From positions 120,265-184,264 of the forward strand of contig NZ_SJDL01000005.1 of the NCBI RefSeq assembly GCF_004327985.1: a stretch of DNA of 64,000 nucleotides, given 5' to 3'. Of the stretch, positions 37,650 to 48,341 are shown in pieces. Under the pieces are notes generated by a model, which saw only the letters and a list, made by a program, of their open reading frames with translations, did no database searches and was not told the DNA's origin. Source of the DNA: Marinobacter halodurans. Lineage in GTDB: Bacteria > Pseudomonadota > Gammaproteobacteria > Pseudomonadales > Oleiphilaceae. The position numbers and the translations under genes are program-made. Position 1 is the stretch's first letter. The number at the start of each line of letters is the position of its first letter.

Positions 37650-38732
37650 TCATCCTTGCGTCGTGTCGTTGGCGATAGTACGCCACGGCAGGCGCAGGGT
37701 CACGGTGTAGCGGCCGTCATGGACGCTGTGCTTGAGTACCGCCTGGCCGTCGAACAGCGCGTCGAGCCGGGCGCGGATATTGGCCAGGGCGATCTGGTTG
37801 CCATGGTGGCGGGCCTGGTCGGAATCGGTCGGCCGCTCCGGGTTCTGCACTTCAATATAGACCGAGTGGCGCTTGCGATATGTGTGGATGCGCACAGTGC
37901 CGCCCTCCGGGCGCGGCTGGATGCCGTGATAGATCGCATTCTCCACCAGTGGCTGGAGCGTCAGCGGCGGAATGGCCTGTTGCGCCAAGTCCTCGTCCAG
38001 GTCCCAGTCGACGGCCAGGCGATCCCCCAGGCGGAGGCCTTCGATGGCCAGGTAGCGCCGGGACAGCGCCAACTCCTCGCCCAGGGGAATCAGGCGGTCC
38101 TGGGTGCGCAGGCTGGCACGGAACAGTTCGGACAGGTCCAGCACCGCATCTTCCGCCTGGGTGGGGCGGGAGGCAATCAGGCTGGCGATGGTGTTCATGC
38201 TGTTGAACAGGAAGTGCGGGTGGATCCGGGCCTGCAGGGCCGCCATCCGGGACTGCATCTCCGCCTGCTTTTGCTGTTGCCACTGGTTCTGCAGGTAGAA
38301 ATAGCGTAACACCATCAGCGTGATGATCATCGCCGCCAGCAGGTTGCGGCCCAGCAGGTGACTGGGCAGGGGCAGTGTTTCGGCGCTGAGGATACTGTCG
38401 GCGGCGAAGGTGAACGCGGCAACGTCCAGCAGCACCACTGCGGTGATGACCAGGACGACCTGAGGTGTCCGGAAGTGTCGTAGCCAGCGCCGCAGGCTGC
38501 AGATCAGGGCGCTGCTGGTGAGGACCGTCCACTGCACGAACAGGGACACCAGGCCGAAATAATGCCAGTCGATCCAGCCGTGGGTGGCGTGCAGGATCGA
38601 CATCAGCAGGACGATCAGTTCGCTGGTCATCACCAGCAGGAATACCGCGCGCACCCGGCACAGGTCCGGCACAAAGAAGTCGTTGCCGGGCAGCTCGGCG
38701 TCACTGTGGTTTCTGGGAGGGGCCAGTGGCAT
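37650..38732 (-). CDS. algZ: LytS-family sensor histidine kinase AlgZ/FimS
   Basis: 360 residues. Four predicted membrane helices lie in the first 145 residues (for example VRAVFLLVMTSELIVLLMS), then a short coiled coil. The His_kinase domain has the phospho-His motif RIHPHFLFNSMNTIASL (His171), and the ATPase domain has PPLTLQPLVENAIYHGI. The glycine-rich ATP lid typical of HPK8 kinases is reduced (GNQIALANIRARLDALF). It signals to AlgR. The gene diverges from argH. Confidence 0.92.
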   Translation of the reverse strand: MPLAPPRNHSDAELPGNDFFVPDLCRVRAVFLLVMTSELIVLLMSILHATHGWIDWHYFGLVSLFVQWTVLTSSALICSLRRWLRHFRTPQVVLVITAVVLLDVAAFTFAADSILSAETLPLPSHLLGRNLLAAMIITLMVLRYFYLQNQWQQQKQAEMQSRMAALQARIHPHFLFNSMNTIASLIASRPTQAEDAVLDLSELFRASLRTQDRLIPLGEELALSRRYLAIEGLRLGDRLAVDWDLDEDLAQQAIPPLTLQPLVENAIYHGIQPRPEGGTVRIHTYRKRHSVYIEVQNPERPTDSDQARHHGNQIALANIRARLDALFDGQAVLKHSVHDGRYTVTLRLPWRTIANDTTQG

Positions 38733-38833
38733 TCGGTGTCCTGTCCTGGGGGCCTTGTGCGCGAGACGCCAACGGCCGTTATGTTTTGGTCGAACCCTGG
38801 CGCTCCTTTATACAGAGGCGCGTCCGGGAATGG

Positions 38834-38839
38834 TACAAT
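38834..38839 (+). promoter_or_regulatory. Possible -10 element of argH
   Basis: TACAAT 54 bp before the argH start in the algZ-argH divergent gap. No clear -35 is seen. Confidence 0.3.
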
Positions 38840-38893
38840 CCGGGCCGATGCGCGAGACGGCGCCGCAAATCCAGTCAGCAGGAAAGATAGCCC

Positions 38894-40291
38894 ATGACCG
38901 ACCAGAACACGTCTTCCGAGAAACCCTGGGGTGGCCGCTTCAGCGAGCCGACCGATGCCTTCGTCGAGCGGTTTACCGCCTCTGTCGGGTTTGATCAGCG
39001 CTTATATCACCATGATATTACTGGCTCAATTGCCCACGCCACCATGCTGGCGAAGGTCGGCGTGCTGACCGAGGACGAGCGCGACCAGATCATTGAAGGC
39101 CTCAAGGCCGTCAAGGCGGACATCGAGGCGGGCACGTTCCAATGGTCGGTCAGCCTGGAAGACGTGCACATGAATGTCGAAAAGGCCCTCACGGATCGCA
39201 TCGGCATCACCGGCAAGAAGCTCCACACCGGCCGCAGCCGGAACGACCAGGTGGCCACCGACATCCGCCTGTACCTGCGCGACGAGATCGACGTGATCCA
39301 TGAGGAGCTGGTACGCCTGCGCACGGGGCTGCTGGATCTGGCCGAGCGCGAAGCCGACACCATCATGCCGGGTTTCACCCACCTGCAGACCGCCCAGCCG
39401 GTCACCTTCGGCCACCACCTGCTGGCCTGGTACGAGATGCTGGCCCGGGACACCGAGCGACTGCTGGACTGCCGCAAGCGGGTCAACATCATGCCGCTGG
39501 GCGCCGCCGCGCTGGCCGGCACCACCTATCCCATCGACCGCGCCTACACCGCCGAGCTGCTGGGCTTCGACCGGCCCACCGAGAACTCCCTGGATTCGGT
39601 CAGCGACCGCGATTTCGCCATCGAATTCGGCAGCTTTGCCGCCCTGTTGATGACGCACCTGTCCCGCTTCAGCGAGGAACTGGTGCTGTGGACCTCCGCC
39701 CAGTTCGACTTCATCGATCTGCCGGACCGTTTCTGCACCGGGTCGTCCATCATGCCGCAGAAGAAGAACCCGGATGTGCCGGAACTGGTGCGCGGCAAGA
39801 CCGGCCGGGTCAACGGCCACCTGATCAGCCTGCTGACCCTGATGAAAGGCCAGCCGCTGGCCTACAACAAGGACAACCAGGAGGACAAGGAGCCGCTGTT
39901 CGACATGGTCGATACCGTCAAGGGCTGCCTCAAGGCCTACGCCGACATGGTGCCGGCGATCGAGGCCAAGGCCGAGAACATGCGCGTGGCGGCCAAGCGC
40001 GGCTTCTCCACCGCCACCGACCTGGCCGATTACCTGGTCAAGAAGGGCGTGGCGTTCCGGGATGCCCACGAAATCGTCGGCAAGGCCGTCGCCTTCGGTG
40101 TGGCGGAGGAGCGTGACCTGTCGGACATGACCCTGGACGAGCTGGGGCGGTTCTCCGACGTGATCGGGGAGGACGTGTTCGACGTGCTGACGCTGGAAGG
40201 TTCCGTCCAGGCCCGGGATCACCTGGGCGGCACCGCACCGACCCAGGTGCGGGCAGCGGTGACCCGGGCGCGCAGGGCGATGGCCGGGTAA
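38894..40291 (+). CDS. argH: Argininosuccinate lyase
   Basis: 465 residues. The last step of arginine synthesis, splitting argininosuccinate to arginine and fumarate. The signature [12 protein letters not shown] is complete; the opening [20 protein letters not shown] and [12 protein letters not shown] are standard. No arginine genes adjoin it, as in Pseudomonas. It converges on the degenerate c-di-GMP gene 25 bp beyond. Confidence 0.97.
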   Translation: MTDQNTSSEKPWGGRFSEPTDAFVERFTASVGFDQRLYHHDITGSIAHATMLAKVGVLTEDERDQIIEGLKAVKADIEAGTFQWSVSLEDVHMNVEKALTDRIGITGKKLHTGRSRNDQVATDIRLYLRDEIDVIHEELVRLRTGLLDLAEREADTIMPGFTHLQTAQPVTFGHHLLAWYEMLARDTERLLDCRKRVNIMPLGAAALAGTTYPIDRAYTAELLGFDRPTENSLDSVSDRDFAIEFGSFAALLMTHLSRFSEELVLWTSAQFDFIDLPDRFCTGSSIMPQKKNPDVPELVRGKTGRVNGHLISLLTLMKGQPLAYNKDNQEDKEPLFDMVDTVKGCLKAYADMVPAIEAKAENMRVAAKRGFSTATDLADYLVKKGVAFRDAHEIVGKAVAFGVAEERDLSDMTLDELGRFSDVIGEDVFDVLTLEGSVQARDHLGGTAPTQVRAAVTRARRAMAG

Positions 40292-40316
40292 CACCGGCAG
40301 TCCCGGGCGATCGGGA

Positions 40317-42773
40317 TCATTCGGTCCCGATCCGCCCCACGCTCAGGTCCACGGCGGCCGGCGCCAGGTCCTGGATGGGGCGCGGCGCCGTGATCCGGAA
40401 CCCCTGCCCGAAGTGAATGCCCAGCCGGCGCACCTGGCGCAGGGTCTCGTCGCTCTCGATAAAGGTGGCCACGGTGATCTTGCCCGCCGTTTCCGCAATC
40501 CGGTGCAGCGCTTCCACCATCACCTGCTGGACCGGGTCCTCACCCAGGTTCTTCATCAGGCTGCGGTCCAGTTTGATCACATCCACCGGCAGGCGGGCGG
40601 CCAGCGCGTAGCTCTCTACCGACGCTCCGGCGCCGTCCAGGGCGACCCGGCACCCCGCCTCATGAATGGCATCGCAGAACACGGACGCCTCGTCCGGATA
40701 GCCGGTGGCATCGCTCTCCCGGATCTCGAAACAGAAACGCTCCGCCGGGAAGTTGGCGGCCCGCACCTGGTCGGCGATGAAGGCCGGGAAGTCCTCGTCC
40801 AGCACGCTGGCCAGTGACAGGTTGAAGCCGCACAGCTTCAGGCGTGGCTCCAGCAGCGTATGCTGGCGCAGCCAGGACAGGGTCTTGCGGATCACCCGGC
40901 GGTCGATATCCCGGGCCAGGTCAAAGCGTTCGGCCACCGGCAGGAAATCGTTGGGCAGCCAGAATTCGCGGTCGCCGTTGTCGTCCCCGTATTCCAGCCG
41001 GGCCAGTATCTCCACGTGTTCGCCCCAGGTGGCGCTGGTGACCGGTCGCAACGACTGGTACATCAAGGCGATCCGGTCTTCGCGGACACAGTCCTGCAGC
41101 CGTGCCAGCAGTGCCTGGGCCTCGCTTTCCAGCATGTTGGCGCCGTGGTCGCGGTGCACGTGGATGCGGTTGCGGCCGGCGGTCTTGGCGGTCTGGCACA
41201 GGTCGGCGGCCAGGGTGAGCAATTCCTCGGCGCGGGTCGGCGCCCGGCCCTGGGCAAAGGGTACCAGGCCGCCGCTGGCGGTGGTCTGCAAGGGTTGCCC
41301 CTGCCACTCGAAGACGAATTCTTCGATATGGTCACACAGGTTGCGGGCGACTTTACGCGCCTCCGGTTCGGCGCAGCGGTCCAGGATCAGGGCGAACTTG
41401 TCCGCCGAGACACGGGCCAGGGCGTCCCGGTGCCGGATGCGGGAGCCGAGCATGCCGGCCAGTTCGCGCAGGTAACGGTCGCAGGCTCCGGCGCCGGCCG
41501 AGTCGTTGAAGCGGGTGACGTGATCCAGGTCCAGGAACAGCAGGGCATGACCGGGGCTGTCGCCGCCGGTCTGGTCGACGGCCCGCTGCAGTCGGCGCAG
41601 CAGCTCGCGCCGGTTGAGCAGGCCGGTCATCGGGTCGTGCTGGCTCAGGTAGTTGAGGTTGTCCCGGGTGCGCAGCCGGTGGCTGATATCACGCGCCACG
41701 TGGACCGCACCCAGGGTATGGCCCTGGGCGTCCCGCAGCCGCTGGAAACGGACCTCGTAGACGGGCAGCTCCCGCTCCTGCTGGGCCAGCGGCATTTCCA
41801 CCGTAAAGTGGTCCCGCTGCAGGGCCTTCTCCCACAGGCGCTGGTTGAGGCGCCTTTCATTGGGGTAGTCCCCGAGCAGCTGGCACAGGCTGTCGCCGAC
41901 CCGCGGCCGGCGGCCAAAGGTGCTCTCGAACTGCCTGGCCATCGCCTGGTTGAGGGCGAGCACGTGTAGGTTGGGATCGACGGCCAGGATCAGGTCGTCG
42001 CTGGCCGCCATCAGGCCCTGCAGCAACTGCTCGACTTCGCGGCGTGCTTCCCGCTGGCTGAGTCGTTCGGACAGGTCCACCAGGGTCCCGGCCACGGCGG
42101 TGATCTTGTCGCCGGTCTTGAGCGCGCGACCGCTGAGGCGAACCGGCCGGAGCCTCTGCTTGTCGGTGAGGATGTGCAGGTCCCGGGTAAACGGCGCGCC
42201 CGAACGCACGCAGCGCCGGAACAGGGCGCGCACCCGCTGCTGGTATTCCTGGAAGTAGAACAGGGCGTGCTCGGGGGAAATGTCACTGCCCGGGCGCAGG
42301 TCGAACAGCCGGTACAGGCCATCGGACCAGGTCATGCGGTTGTTGCGGGTGTCCAGTTGCCAGATGCCGAGCTGGCCGGACGCTTCGGTCATTTGCAGCA
42401 GGCGCGGGTCCAGCGGTTCCTGGCCGCGGGGGAGGATGGCGGCGCTGGCGGGCTGGTCGATATCGGCGACGTCCACCCGTACGGCAAATCGGGCCGTGAA
42501 GAAATAACCGTCCTGGTGACGCAGGGTGAGGAGGACCGGGTCGCCCCGTTCCAGCCGCTCGCGGTGAGCCGGGGCCAGGGGATCGTCCTGTCGGGTCGCC
42601 GCGAGGCTGGCCAGTTTGCGGCCGGCCAGTTCCTGGGGATCATAGCCCAGCACCGCATCGGCGTGGGCATCGGCAAAGGTGATGATGCCGTTGTCGTCGA
42701 TGCGGACCAGGGCGCGCCGCTCGACGCTGGAAGCCGGGTCCCGGCGCTGGCGGCTGATGAGGAATTCCTTCAC
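40317..42773 (-). CDS. PAS-GGDEF-EAL protein with degenerate active sites
   Basis: 818 residues, without membrane segments. Up to three PAS-like modules fill about 1-370 (IDDNGIITFADAHADAVLGY; LGIWQLDTRNNRMTWSDGLYRLF; LILAVDPNLHVLALNQAM). The GGDEF domain (about 375-540) has SADKF in place of GGDEF, but keeps RHRD exactly five residues before it, where the inhibitory RxxD lies. The EAL domain (about 555-805) has EIL for EAL and ALDGAGASVE for DDFGTG, losing metal and catalytic residues. It is therefore probably a c-di-GMP sensor or a protein partner, not an enzyme. The gene is divergent from cyaA. Confidence 0.85.
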   Translation of the reverse strand: MKEFLISRQRRDPASSVERRALVRIDDNGIITFADAHADAVLGYDPQELAGRKLASLAATRQDDPLAPAHRERLERGDPVLLTLRHQDGYFFTARFAVRVDVADIDQPASAAILPRGQEPLDPRLLQMTEASGQLGIWQLDTRNNRMTWSDGLYRLFDLRPGSDISPEHALFYFQEYQQRVRALFRRCVRSGAPFTRDLHILTDKQRLRPVRLSGRALKTGDKITAVAGTLVDLSERLSQREARREVEQLLQGLMAASDDLILAVDPNLHVLALNQAMARQFESTFGRRPRVGDSLCQLLGDYPNERRLNQRLWEKALQRDHFTVEMPLAQQERELPVYEVRFQRLRDAQGHTLGAVHVARDISHRLRTRDNLNYLSQHDPMTGLLNRRELLRRLQRAVDQTGGDSPGHALLFLDLDHVTRFNDSAGAGACDRYLRELAGMLGSRIRHRDALARVSADKFALILDRCAEPEARKVARNLCDHIEEFVFEWQGQPLQTTASGGLVPFAQGRAPTRAEELLTLAADLCQTAKTAGRNRIHVHRDHGANMLESEAQALLARLQDCVREDRIALMYQSLRPVTSATWGEHVEILARLEYGDDNGDREFWLPNDFLPVAERFDLARDIDRRVIRKTLSWLRQHTLLEPRLKLCGFNLSLASVLDEDFPAFIADQVRAANFPAERFCFEIRESDATGYPDEASVFCDAIHEAGCRVALDGAGASVESYALAARLPVDVIKLDRSLMKNLGEDPVQQVMVEALHRIAETAGKITVATFIESDETLRQVRRLGIHFGQGFRITAPRPIQDLAPAAVDLSVGRIGTE

Positions 42774-42890
42774 GGTCGTGTCCGGTTACTCGGGAAGCGT
42801 CACGTTCAACCCGTCGCGGGTTCTGTTATTGTGGTTTGAAAGCTGGCTCACATCATATCGATAATACCGGTTTGAGACACGTTCCACAGA

Positions 42891-45794
42891 ATGAGCGTGC
42901 GAACATCATTACCTGGATGCGTCAACCGCGTGACACCTGCCAACGCCATCAAGCTGGATTTTGCCGACGGGATCGACCGCAAGACCCTGCGCCGGCTCTG
43001 CGATCGTTTCCTCGGGATCAACCGGGTTCGCCGGCAGCGTGCCCGGGAAGCGCTGACATACCGGCAGCAGGTGGTGATCGACCTGCTGCCGCTGATCTTC
43101 CACATCAACCACCCGTCGCTGCCGGGCTACCTCGACCACGCCTGTCCCCATGGCGTGTCCCATTACCAGCCGGACGACGAGGAACTGGCTGCCGCGCAAC
43201 GGCTGGCCCGGACTTTCCGTATGCGTTCCACCGGCCGGCGCCGGCCGGCCATCCAGGGACTGTACGTCATGGGCAGTCCCGGTACGCTGGGACACTCGGT
43301 GGCCAGTGACCTGGATGTGTGGCTGTGCCATCACCCCGATCTGGAAGAGGACGGCATCCGTCTGCTGGAAGCCAAGGCGGAAGCGGTGTCGCGCTGGGCG
43401 GAGAGTCTTGGGCTGGAGCTGCACGTGTTCGTGTTCGTGGCCAGTGATTTCCGGGAAGGTCGCCAGCGGGTGGAAGTCAACGGCGAGAACTGCGGCAGCG
43501 CGCAGCATTACCTGCTGCTGGACGAGTTCTACCGGACCGGGATCCACCTGGCGGGCTGCTATCCCTTGTGGTGGCTGATTCCGGCCGGGAACGAAGCCGA
43601 CTACGATGCGCTGGCCCATCAGCTGCGGGAGTTCCGCTTCATCCCCGCCGACCAGTACCTGGATTTTGGACCGGTGCCGGCCATTCCCCAGGCGGAGTAT
43701 CTCGGTGCCGGTGTCTGGCAGCTGTACAAGGGCATCGACGCGCCCTGGAAATCGCTGCTCAAGCTCCTGTTGATCGAATGCTATGCCCGTGACCGGAACG
43801 CCGGCCCCCTGTGCCTGGCGTTCAAGGAACGGGTGTTCGCCGGTGAGACCAACGCCGACCGCCTCGATCCCTACGTCATGCTCTATGAAAGGCTGGCCCA
43901 TTGGCTGACGCGCATGGAGGCCCCGGAAAGGCTGGAGCTGGTGCGCCAGAGCCTGTACCTGAAAACCGGCGTACCGCTGACCCGCCTGGAGCAGGTGGAT
44001 CGCCGTTGGCAGTCGGCATTGCTGCAGACCATGGTGGCCAAATGGGGATGGGACCGGAAGGAGATCCGACGCCTCGATGACCGGCACCGCTGGCGCGCCG
44101 GCGACGTGCAGGTATTGCGCCGCCAGATCGTTGCGGAGTTGACCCACAGCTACCGTTTCCTGTCGCGCCTGGCCCGGACCCATGCCGTCAGCGCATCCAT
44201 CCGGCCCCGGGATATGGGGTTGCTGGGACGCAAGCTGTATGCGGCTTTCCAGCGCAAGGCGGGCAAGGTGGAGATGATCAACCCCAACCTGGCGCCCAGT
44301 CTGGCGGAGGAGAACCTGTCGTTCCATCACCAGTCCACACAGGGCGGGCGCAGCGACGGCGATGGTTGGTTACTCTACCGCGACCTGGAAAATCCCGCGG
44401 ATGCCTTCTGGCAGCCGGTCATCCGCCGCTCCGGCAGCCTGGTGGAGATGCTGGTGTGGTGCCATTGCAACGGGTTGCTGACCCGGGCCACCCGGCTGAA
44501 CCTGCGCAGTGGCCAAAGTCCCCTGAGCCTGGGCGGCCTGAGAGGGATGATCGAGGACCTGCAGGCCGACCTGCCGGTGCCGGACGTGGCCGCTTCGCGG
44601 GAGGCGTTACTGGCAGACAGTCGACCGCTGCGCATCCTGCTGTTCGTCAATGTGGCGGTGGATCCGCAGGCATCGCTGACCGAGAAGGGCCTACACAAAC
44701 TGAGCGGTCGGCACGACTCGCTGGGCTTCAGCGGCGGTCGCGAGAATCTGGTGATGACGTTGGACCAGGTCACGCTCAACAGCTGGCACGAAGTGAGTGT
44801 TCACCGGTATGAAGTGGGCGACACTCTGATCCAGTGCCTGAAGAACATCCTGGCCGCGCGGGTGGCGGCACCGGCAGAACCGCCGCTCATCATCATACGG
44901 TGCCACGACGCCGGCCATGCCGCGTCCATCGAGCGTCGCCTGCAGACCCTGTTCCAGGATGTGCAGCAAAGCTTCTTTACCGGCAATCGCGGGCCCCATC
45001 CGTTGCGCTACGTTATCGAGATGGAGCGGCGCTACTTCGTGCTGCAGTTCCATGACGGTGAGCCGGGCTTTGTTGCGCTGGAGTCCCGGGCGGCGCTGTT
45101 CAGCCACCTGCAGAAGCCCCAACCCCGCTATATGCCGGTGGTGGTCGATCGCCATGCGCTGGAAGAGGATCCGGCCCTGGACCTGGTCTGCAAGGCCAGC
45201 CAGCCGGACAACATCCAGGTGTTCTTCCTGGTGCGGGAGCGGCGGGCCCGGGTCTGGGTGGTGGATGAACACGGCTCGCTGAGCTATTGGGAGCAGGTGT
45301 TTACCAGTCGCCGTCACCTGCTGGCGCCCATCATGCGCTTCCTGATGAACATCGCCGAGCGCCGCCAATTGCGCCGGAGCCTGGCCGATGCCGGGGGCGA
45401 GCTGGACGTGACCTGCGCCGAGCTGGTCCAGCGGAGCGGCCAATGGGTGATCGAGCGGCGCCAGGGGAGCGCTGATGACCTGCCCATGGATGGTTTCGAG
45501 TTACAGGCCGTCGGGCAGCAGGAGGGAGACCGTCCGGTGCGCTTCGATATCTTCTGTGGCGAGGAGGAGTTCAGTGTACTCGAGTATGGCGATCAGCTGA
45601 TTCCGGCGGTGGTCCACTATGTGCGGTCGCGACGCCGCTCCGGGGAGTCTTACCCGGTGTACATCACCGACCTCAACCTGCCCCACGATCTCGATCCCCA
45701 GGCCTACCAGCAGGACCTGCAAACCAGCCAGTACCTGGCCTACCGGATCGCCCTGGAGCGGGAGCTGAACCAGGGGCTGCAGGGGGCGACCTGA
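42891..45794 (+). CDS. cyaA: Class I adenylate cyclase
   Basis: 967 residues, longer than the 848-residue E. coli enzyme, with the extra length mostly C-terminal as in pseudomonads. It makes cAMP, the cofactor of CRP/Vfr regulators. The catalytic N-terminal region has YVMGSPGTLGHSVASDLDVWLCH (GS and DxD of the nucleotidyltransferase fold) and ENCGSAQHYLLLDEFYRTGIHLAG. Cytoplasmic. The ATG at 42891 has no strong ribosome site; no better start is nearby. Confidence 0.93.
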   Translation: MSVRTSLPGCVNRVTPANAIKLDFADGIDRKTLRRLCDRFLGINRVRRQRAREALTYRQQVVIDLLPLIFHINHPSLPGYLDHACPHGVSHYQPDDEELAAAQRLARTFRMRSTGRRRPAIQGLYVMGSPGTLGHSVASDLDVWLCHHPDLEEDGIRLLEAKAEAVSRWAESLGLELHVFVFVASDFREGRQRVEVNGENCGSAQHYLLLDEFYRTGIHLAGCYPLWWLIPAGNEADYDALAHQLREFRFIPADQYLDFGPVPAIPQAEYLGAGVWQLYKGIDAPWKSLLKLLLIECYARDRNAGPLCLAFKERVFAGETNADRLDPYVMLYERLAHWLTRMEAPERLELVRQSLYLKTGVPLTRLEQVDRRWQSALLQTMVAKWGWDRKEIRRLDDRHRWRAGDVQVLRRQIVAELTHSYRFLSRLARTHAVSASIRPRDMGLLGRKLYAAFQRKAGKVEMINPNLAPSLAEENLSFHHQSTQGGRSDGDGWLLYRDLENPADAFWQPVIRRSGSLVEMLVWCHCNGLLTRATRLNLRSGQSPLSLGGLRGMIEDLQADLPVPDVAASREALLADSRPLRILLFVNVAVDPQASLTEKGLHKLSGRHDSLGFSGGRENLVMTLDQVTLNSWHEVSVHRYEVGDTLIQCLKNILAARVAAPAEPPLIIIRCHDAGHAASIERRLQTLFQDVQQSFFTGNRGPHPLRYVIEMERRYFVLQFHDGEPGFVALESRAALFSHLQKPQPRYMPVVVDRHALEEDPALDLVCKASQPDNIQVFFLVRERRARVWVVDEHGSLSYWEQVFTSRRHLLAPIMRFLMNIAERRQLRRSLADAGGELDVTCAELVQRSGQWVIERRQGSADDLPMDGFELQAVGQQEGDRPVRFDIFCGEEEFSVLEYGDQLIPAVVHYVRSRRRSGESYPVYITDLNLPHDLDPQAYQQDLQTSQYLAYRIALERELNQGLQGAT

Positions 45795-45833
45795 ACAGCG
45801 TCGACGATCCTCGCACCACCGCAGCCCAGTGGG

Positions 45834-45839
45834 TATACT
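45834..45839 (+). promoter_or_regulatory. Possible -10 element before lptM
   Basis: TATACT 32 bp before the lptM start, within a small inverted repeat CCAGT..ACTGG. The -35 is not convincing. Confidence 0.35.
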
Positions 45840-45871
45840 GGCGCGATCAATGAAAGCGGAGCGATCACACC

Positions 45872-46036
45872 ATGCCCAGGCGTCTGTTGGCCATCACCAG
45901 CCTTATCCTGCTCTTGTCCGGTTGCGGCCAGAAAGGCCCGCTGTACCTGCCGCAGGCCCCCCAGGCCCCCCAGGCTGCACCGGCCGACACGGCCGACGCG
46001 CCGGCACCGTCGAAAGACGACAAAGACGCGCAGTAG
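45872..46036 (+). CDS. lptM: LPS-transport lipoprotein LptM (YifL family)
   Basis: A 54-residue lipoprotein. The signal MPRRLLAITSLILLLSGC ends in lipobox LSGC, and the mature protein starts CGQKGPLYLP, the diagnostic motif of LptM. LptM helps LptD mature its disulfides in the LptDE complex at the outer membrane. A Pro/Ala/Gln-rich repeat (QAPQAPQ) and an acidic tail follow. It lies 54 bp before lysA, the usual neighbour (lppL in Pseudomonas). Confidence 0.92.
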   Translation: MPRRLLAITSLILLLSGCGQKGPLYLPQAPQAPQAAPADTADAPAPSKDDKDAQ

Positions 46037-46090
46037 CCGACCTGCCGGCTACGGTGTACCGGTCTCCCGACACTCTTTACAGGACGCGAC

Positions 46091-47341
46091 ATGGATTACT
46101 TCAATTACCGTGACGGGACCCTCTTCGCGGAGGATGTGCCTGTCTCCCGGATTGCCGAGCAGTTCGGTACGCCGGCCTACGTCTATTCCCGGGCGACGCT
46201 GGAGCGCCATTTCCGGGCCTATGACGAATCGCTGGCCGGCCGCGACCACCTGATCTGTTACGCGGTAAAGGCCAACAGCAACCTGGCGGTCCTGAACGTG
46301 CTGGCTCGCCTGGGGGCCGGCTTTGACATCGTTTCGGTGGGCGAACTGGAGCGGGTCCTGCGGGCTGGTGGTCAGCCGGACAAGGTGGTGTTCTCCGGCG
46401 TGGGCAAACAGCCGCTGGAAATGCGCCGGGCCCTGGAAGTGGGTGTGCGCTGCTTCAACGTCGAGTCCGAAACCGAGCTGGATCGTCTCAACGACGTCGC
46501 CCGGGAACTGGGCAGGCAGGCGCCGGTCTCGCTGCGGGTCAATCCGGACGTGGATGCCGGCACGCACCCCTACATTTCCACCGGCCTGAAAGAGAACAAG
46601 TTCGGTATCGATATCGCCGAGGCGCGTCGCATCTATGCCAGGGCCGCCGCCATGTCGAACCTGGACGTGGTGGGCGTCGACTGCCACATCGGTTCCCAAC
46701 TGACGACCGCAGCACCGTTCATGGATGCCCTGGACCGGGTGCTGACGCTGATCGACCAGCTGGCCGAAGACGGCATCCACATCCGTCACCTGGACATGGG
46801 CGGTGGTCTGGGGGTGACCTACGACCAGGAAACGCCGCCGTCGCCCAGCGAGTACATGGCCGAAGTCCGCAAGCGCCTGGGCGACCGCACGCTGGAGATC
46901 GTGCTGGAGCCGGGGCGCTCCATCGCCGCCAACGCCGGTATCCTGCTGACCCGGGTCGAGTTCCTCAAGTGCACCGACCACCGCAACTTCGCCATCATCG
47001 ACGCGGCCATGAACGACCTGATCCGGCCGGCGCTGTACAGCGCCTGGCAGGCGATCATTCCGGTCACCCCGCGCCAGGATGTCGAGGAAAAGGCCTGGGA
47101 CCTGGTCGGCCCGGTCTGCGAAACCGGCGATTTCCTGGGTAAGGAGCGTCGCCTGGCCCTGGCCGCCGGCGATCTGCTGGCGGTGCGTTCGGCGGGCGCC
47201 TACGGTTTCGTGATGAGTTCCAACTACAATTCCCGTAACCGGCCGCCGGAACTGATGGTCGATGGCGACCGGGTGCACGTGATCCGCCAGCGCGAGACGC
47301 TGGAGGACCAGATGCGACTCGAAGCCTGTCTGCCGGAGTAG
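46091..47341 (+). CDS. lysA: Diaminopimelate decarboxylase
   Basis: 416 residues. A PLP enzyme that makes lysine from meso-diaminopimelate. The PLP lysine is in [26 protein letters not shown] and the substrate-binding [11 protein letters not shown] complete the family set. Five bases separate it from dapF, so the two are co-transcribed: dapF makes the meso-DAP that LysA uses. Confidence 0.96.
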   Translation: MDYFNYRDGTLFAEDVPVSRIAEQFGTPAYVYSRATLERHFRAYDESLAGRDHLICYAVKANSNLAVLNVLARLGAGFDIVSVGELERVLRAGGQPDKVVFSGVGKQPLEMRRALEVGVRCFNVESETELDRLNDVARELGRQAPVSLRVNPDVDAGTHPYISTGLKENKFGIDIAEARRIYARAAAMSNLDVVGVDCHIGSQLTTAAPFMDALDRVLTLIDQLAEDGIHIRHLDMGGGLGVTYDQETPPSPSEYMAEVRKRLGDRTLEIVLEPGRSIAANAGILLTRVEFLKCTDHRNFAIIDAAMNDLIRPALYSAWQAIIPVTPRQDVEEKAWDLVGPVCETGDFLGKERRLALAAGDLLAVRSAGAYGFVMSSNYNSRNRPPELMVDGDRVHVIRQRETLEDQMRLEACLPE

Positions 47342-47345
47342 GGCA

Positions 47346-48272
47346 ATGAGCGATAACCGACGCCGCAGCAACGGCGCCAACCTGCCGTTTACCAAGATGC
47401 ACGGTCTGGGCAATGACTTCATGGTGGTGGATGCCATCAGCCAGCCCTTCCGTCTGCGTCCGGACGTCATCAGCAAGCTGGCGGACCGGCATTTCGGTAT
47501 CGGCTTCGACCAGTTGCTGGTGGTGGAGCCGCCCGGCATGCCGGATGTGGACTTCCGCTATCGGATCTTCAACGCCGACGGCTCCGAAGTGGAGCAGTGC
47601 GGCAACGGCGCCCGCTGTTTTGCCCGATTCGTCCGCGACCAGCGCCTGACCAACAAGAAAGTGATCCGCGTCCAGACCGCCGGCGGCGTGATTGAACTCA
47701 AGGCCGGCAAGGACGGCTGGGTGCTGGTCAACATGGGGGTGCCGGAGCTGGAGCCGGCGAAGGTGCCGTTCGAGGCGGCGCAACGGTCGAACACCTACCG
47801 GCTGGAGGTGAACGGCGAGGCGGTGGAGCTGAGCGTCGTCTCCATGGGCAACCCCCACGCGGTGCTGCTGGTGGATGACGTGGATGCCGCGCCGGTGGAA
47901 CGGCTGGGGCCCCTGCTGGAATCGCACCCGGCGTTTCCCAGAAAGGCCAACATCGGCTTCCTGCAGGTGATCGACCGCCACAATGCCAAGCTGCGGGTGT
48001 TCGAGCGCGGTGCCGGCGAAACCCTGGCCTGCGGCAGCGGTGCCTGCGCCGCCATGGTGGCTGGCCGGCTGCGGGGGCTGCTGGACGAAAAAGTCCGCAT
48101 GGTATTGCGCGGCGGGCCGCTGGCCCTCGAATGGCAGGGCGAAGGGGCCCCTGTTATGATGGATGGGCCGACCGCACGGGTCTTTGACGGCCAGGTGCGC
48201 GTACCCATCGACAGCCCCCGTCGTGGGCGTTCCGGGCGATCATCCGGACGTCGGCGGCAAAAGAAAGGCTAG
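47346..48272 (+). CDS. dapF: Diaminopimelate epimerase
   Basis: 308 residues, longer than the usual 275 owing to an N-terminal dozen residues and a basic C-terminal tail ([17 protein letters not shown]). It epimerises LL-DAP to meso-DAP for peptidoglycan and lysine. The two catalytic cysteines are in CGNGARCFA and [21 protein letters not shown] is the family opening. The basic tail is unusual and may be disordered. Confidence 0.95.
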   Translation: MSDNRRRSNGANLPFTKMHGLGNDFMVVDAISQPFRLRPDVISKLADRHFGIGFDQLLVVEPPGMPDVDFRYRIFNADGSEVEQCGNGARCFARFVRDQRLTNKKVIRVQTAGGVIELKAGKDGWVLVNMGVPELEPAKVPFEAAQRSNTYRLEVNGEAVELSVVSMGNPHAVLLVDDVDAAPVERLGPLLESHPAFPRKANIGFLQVIDRHNAKLRVFERGAGETLACGSGACAAMVAGRLRGLLDEKVRMVLRGGPLALEWQGEGAPVMMDGPTARVFDGQVRVPIDSPRRGRSGRSSGRRRQKKG

Positions 48273-48275
48273 CGA

Positions 48276-48321
48276 CGACGCCTGTGGGCGTCGATACAAG
48301 AACCGTCCCTGAAGAGACGGT
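48276..48321 (+). other. Two tandem hairpins between dapF and the DUF484 gene
   Basis: CGACGCC-TGTG-GGCGTCG (7-bp perfect stem, 48276-48293) is followed by ACCGTC/GACGGT (48302-48321, 8-nt loop). No T run, so a simple terminator is unlikely. They may mark an RNA processing or stability point inside the operon. Confidence 0.45.
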
Positions 48322-48341
48322 CGCGACAGGAGGTTTCCGGG

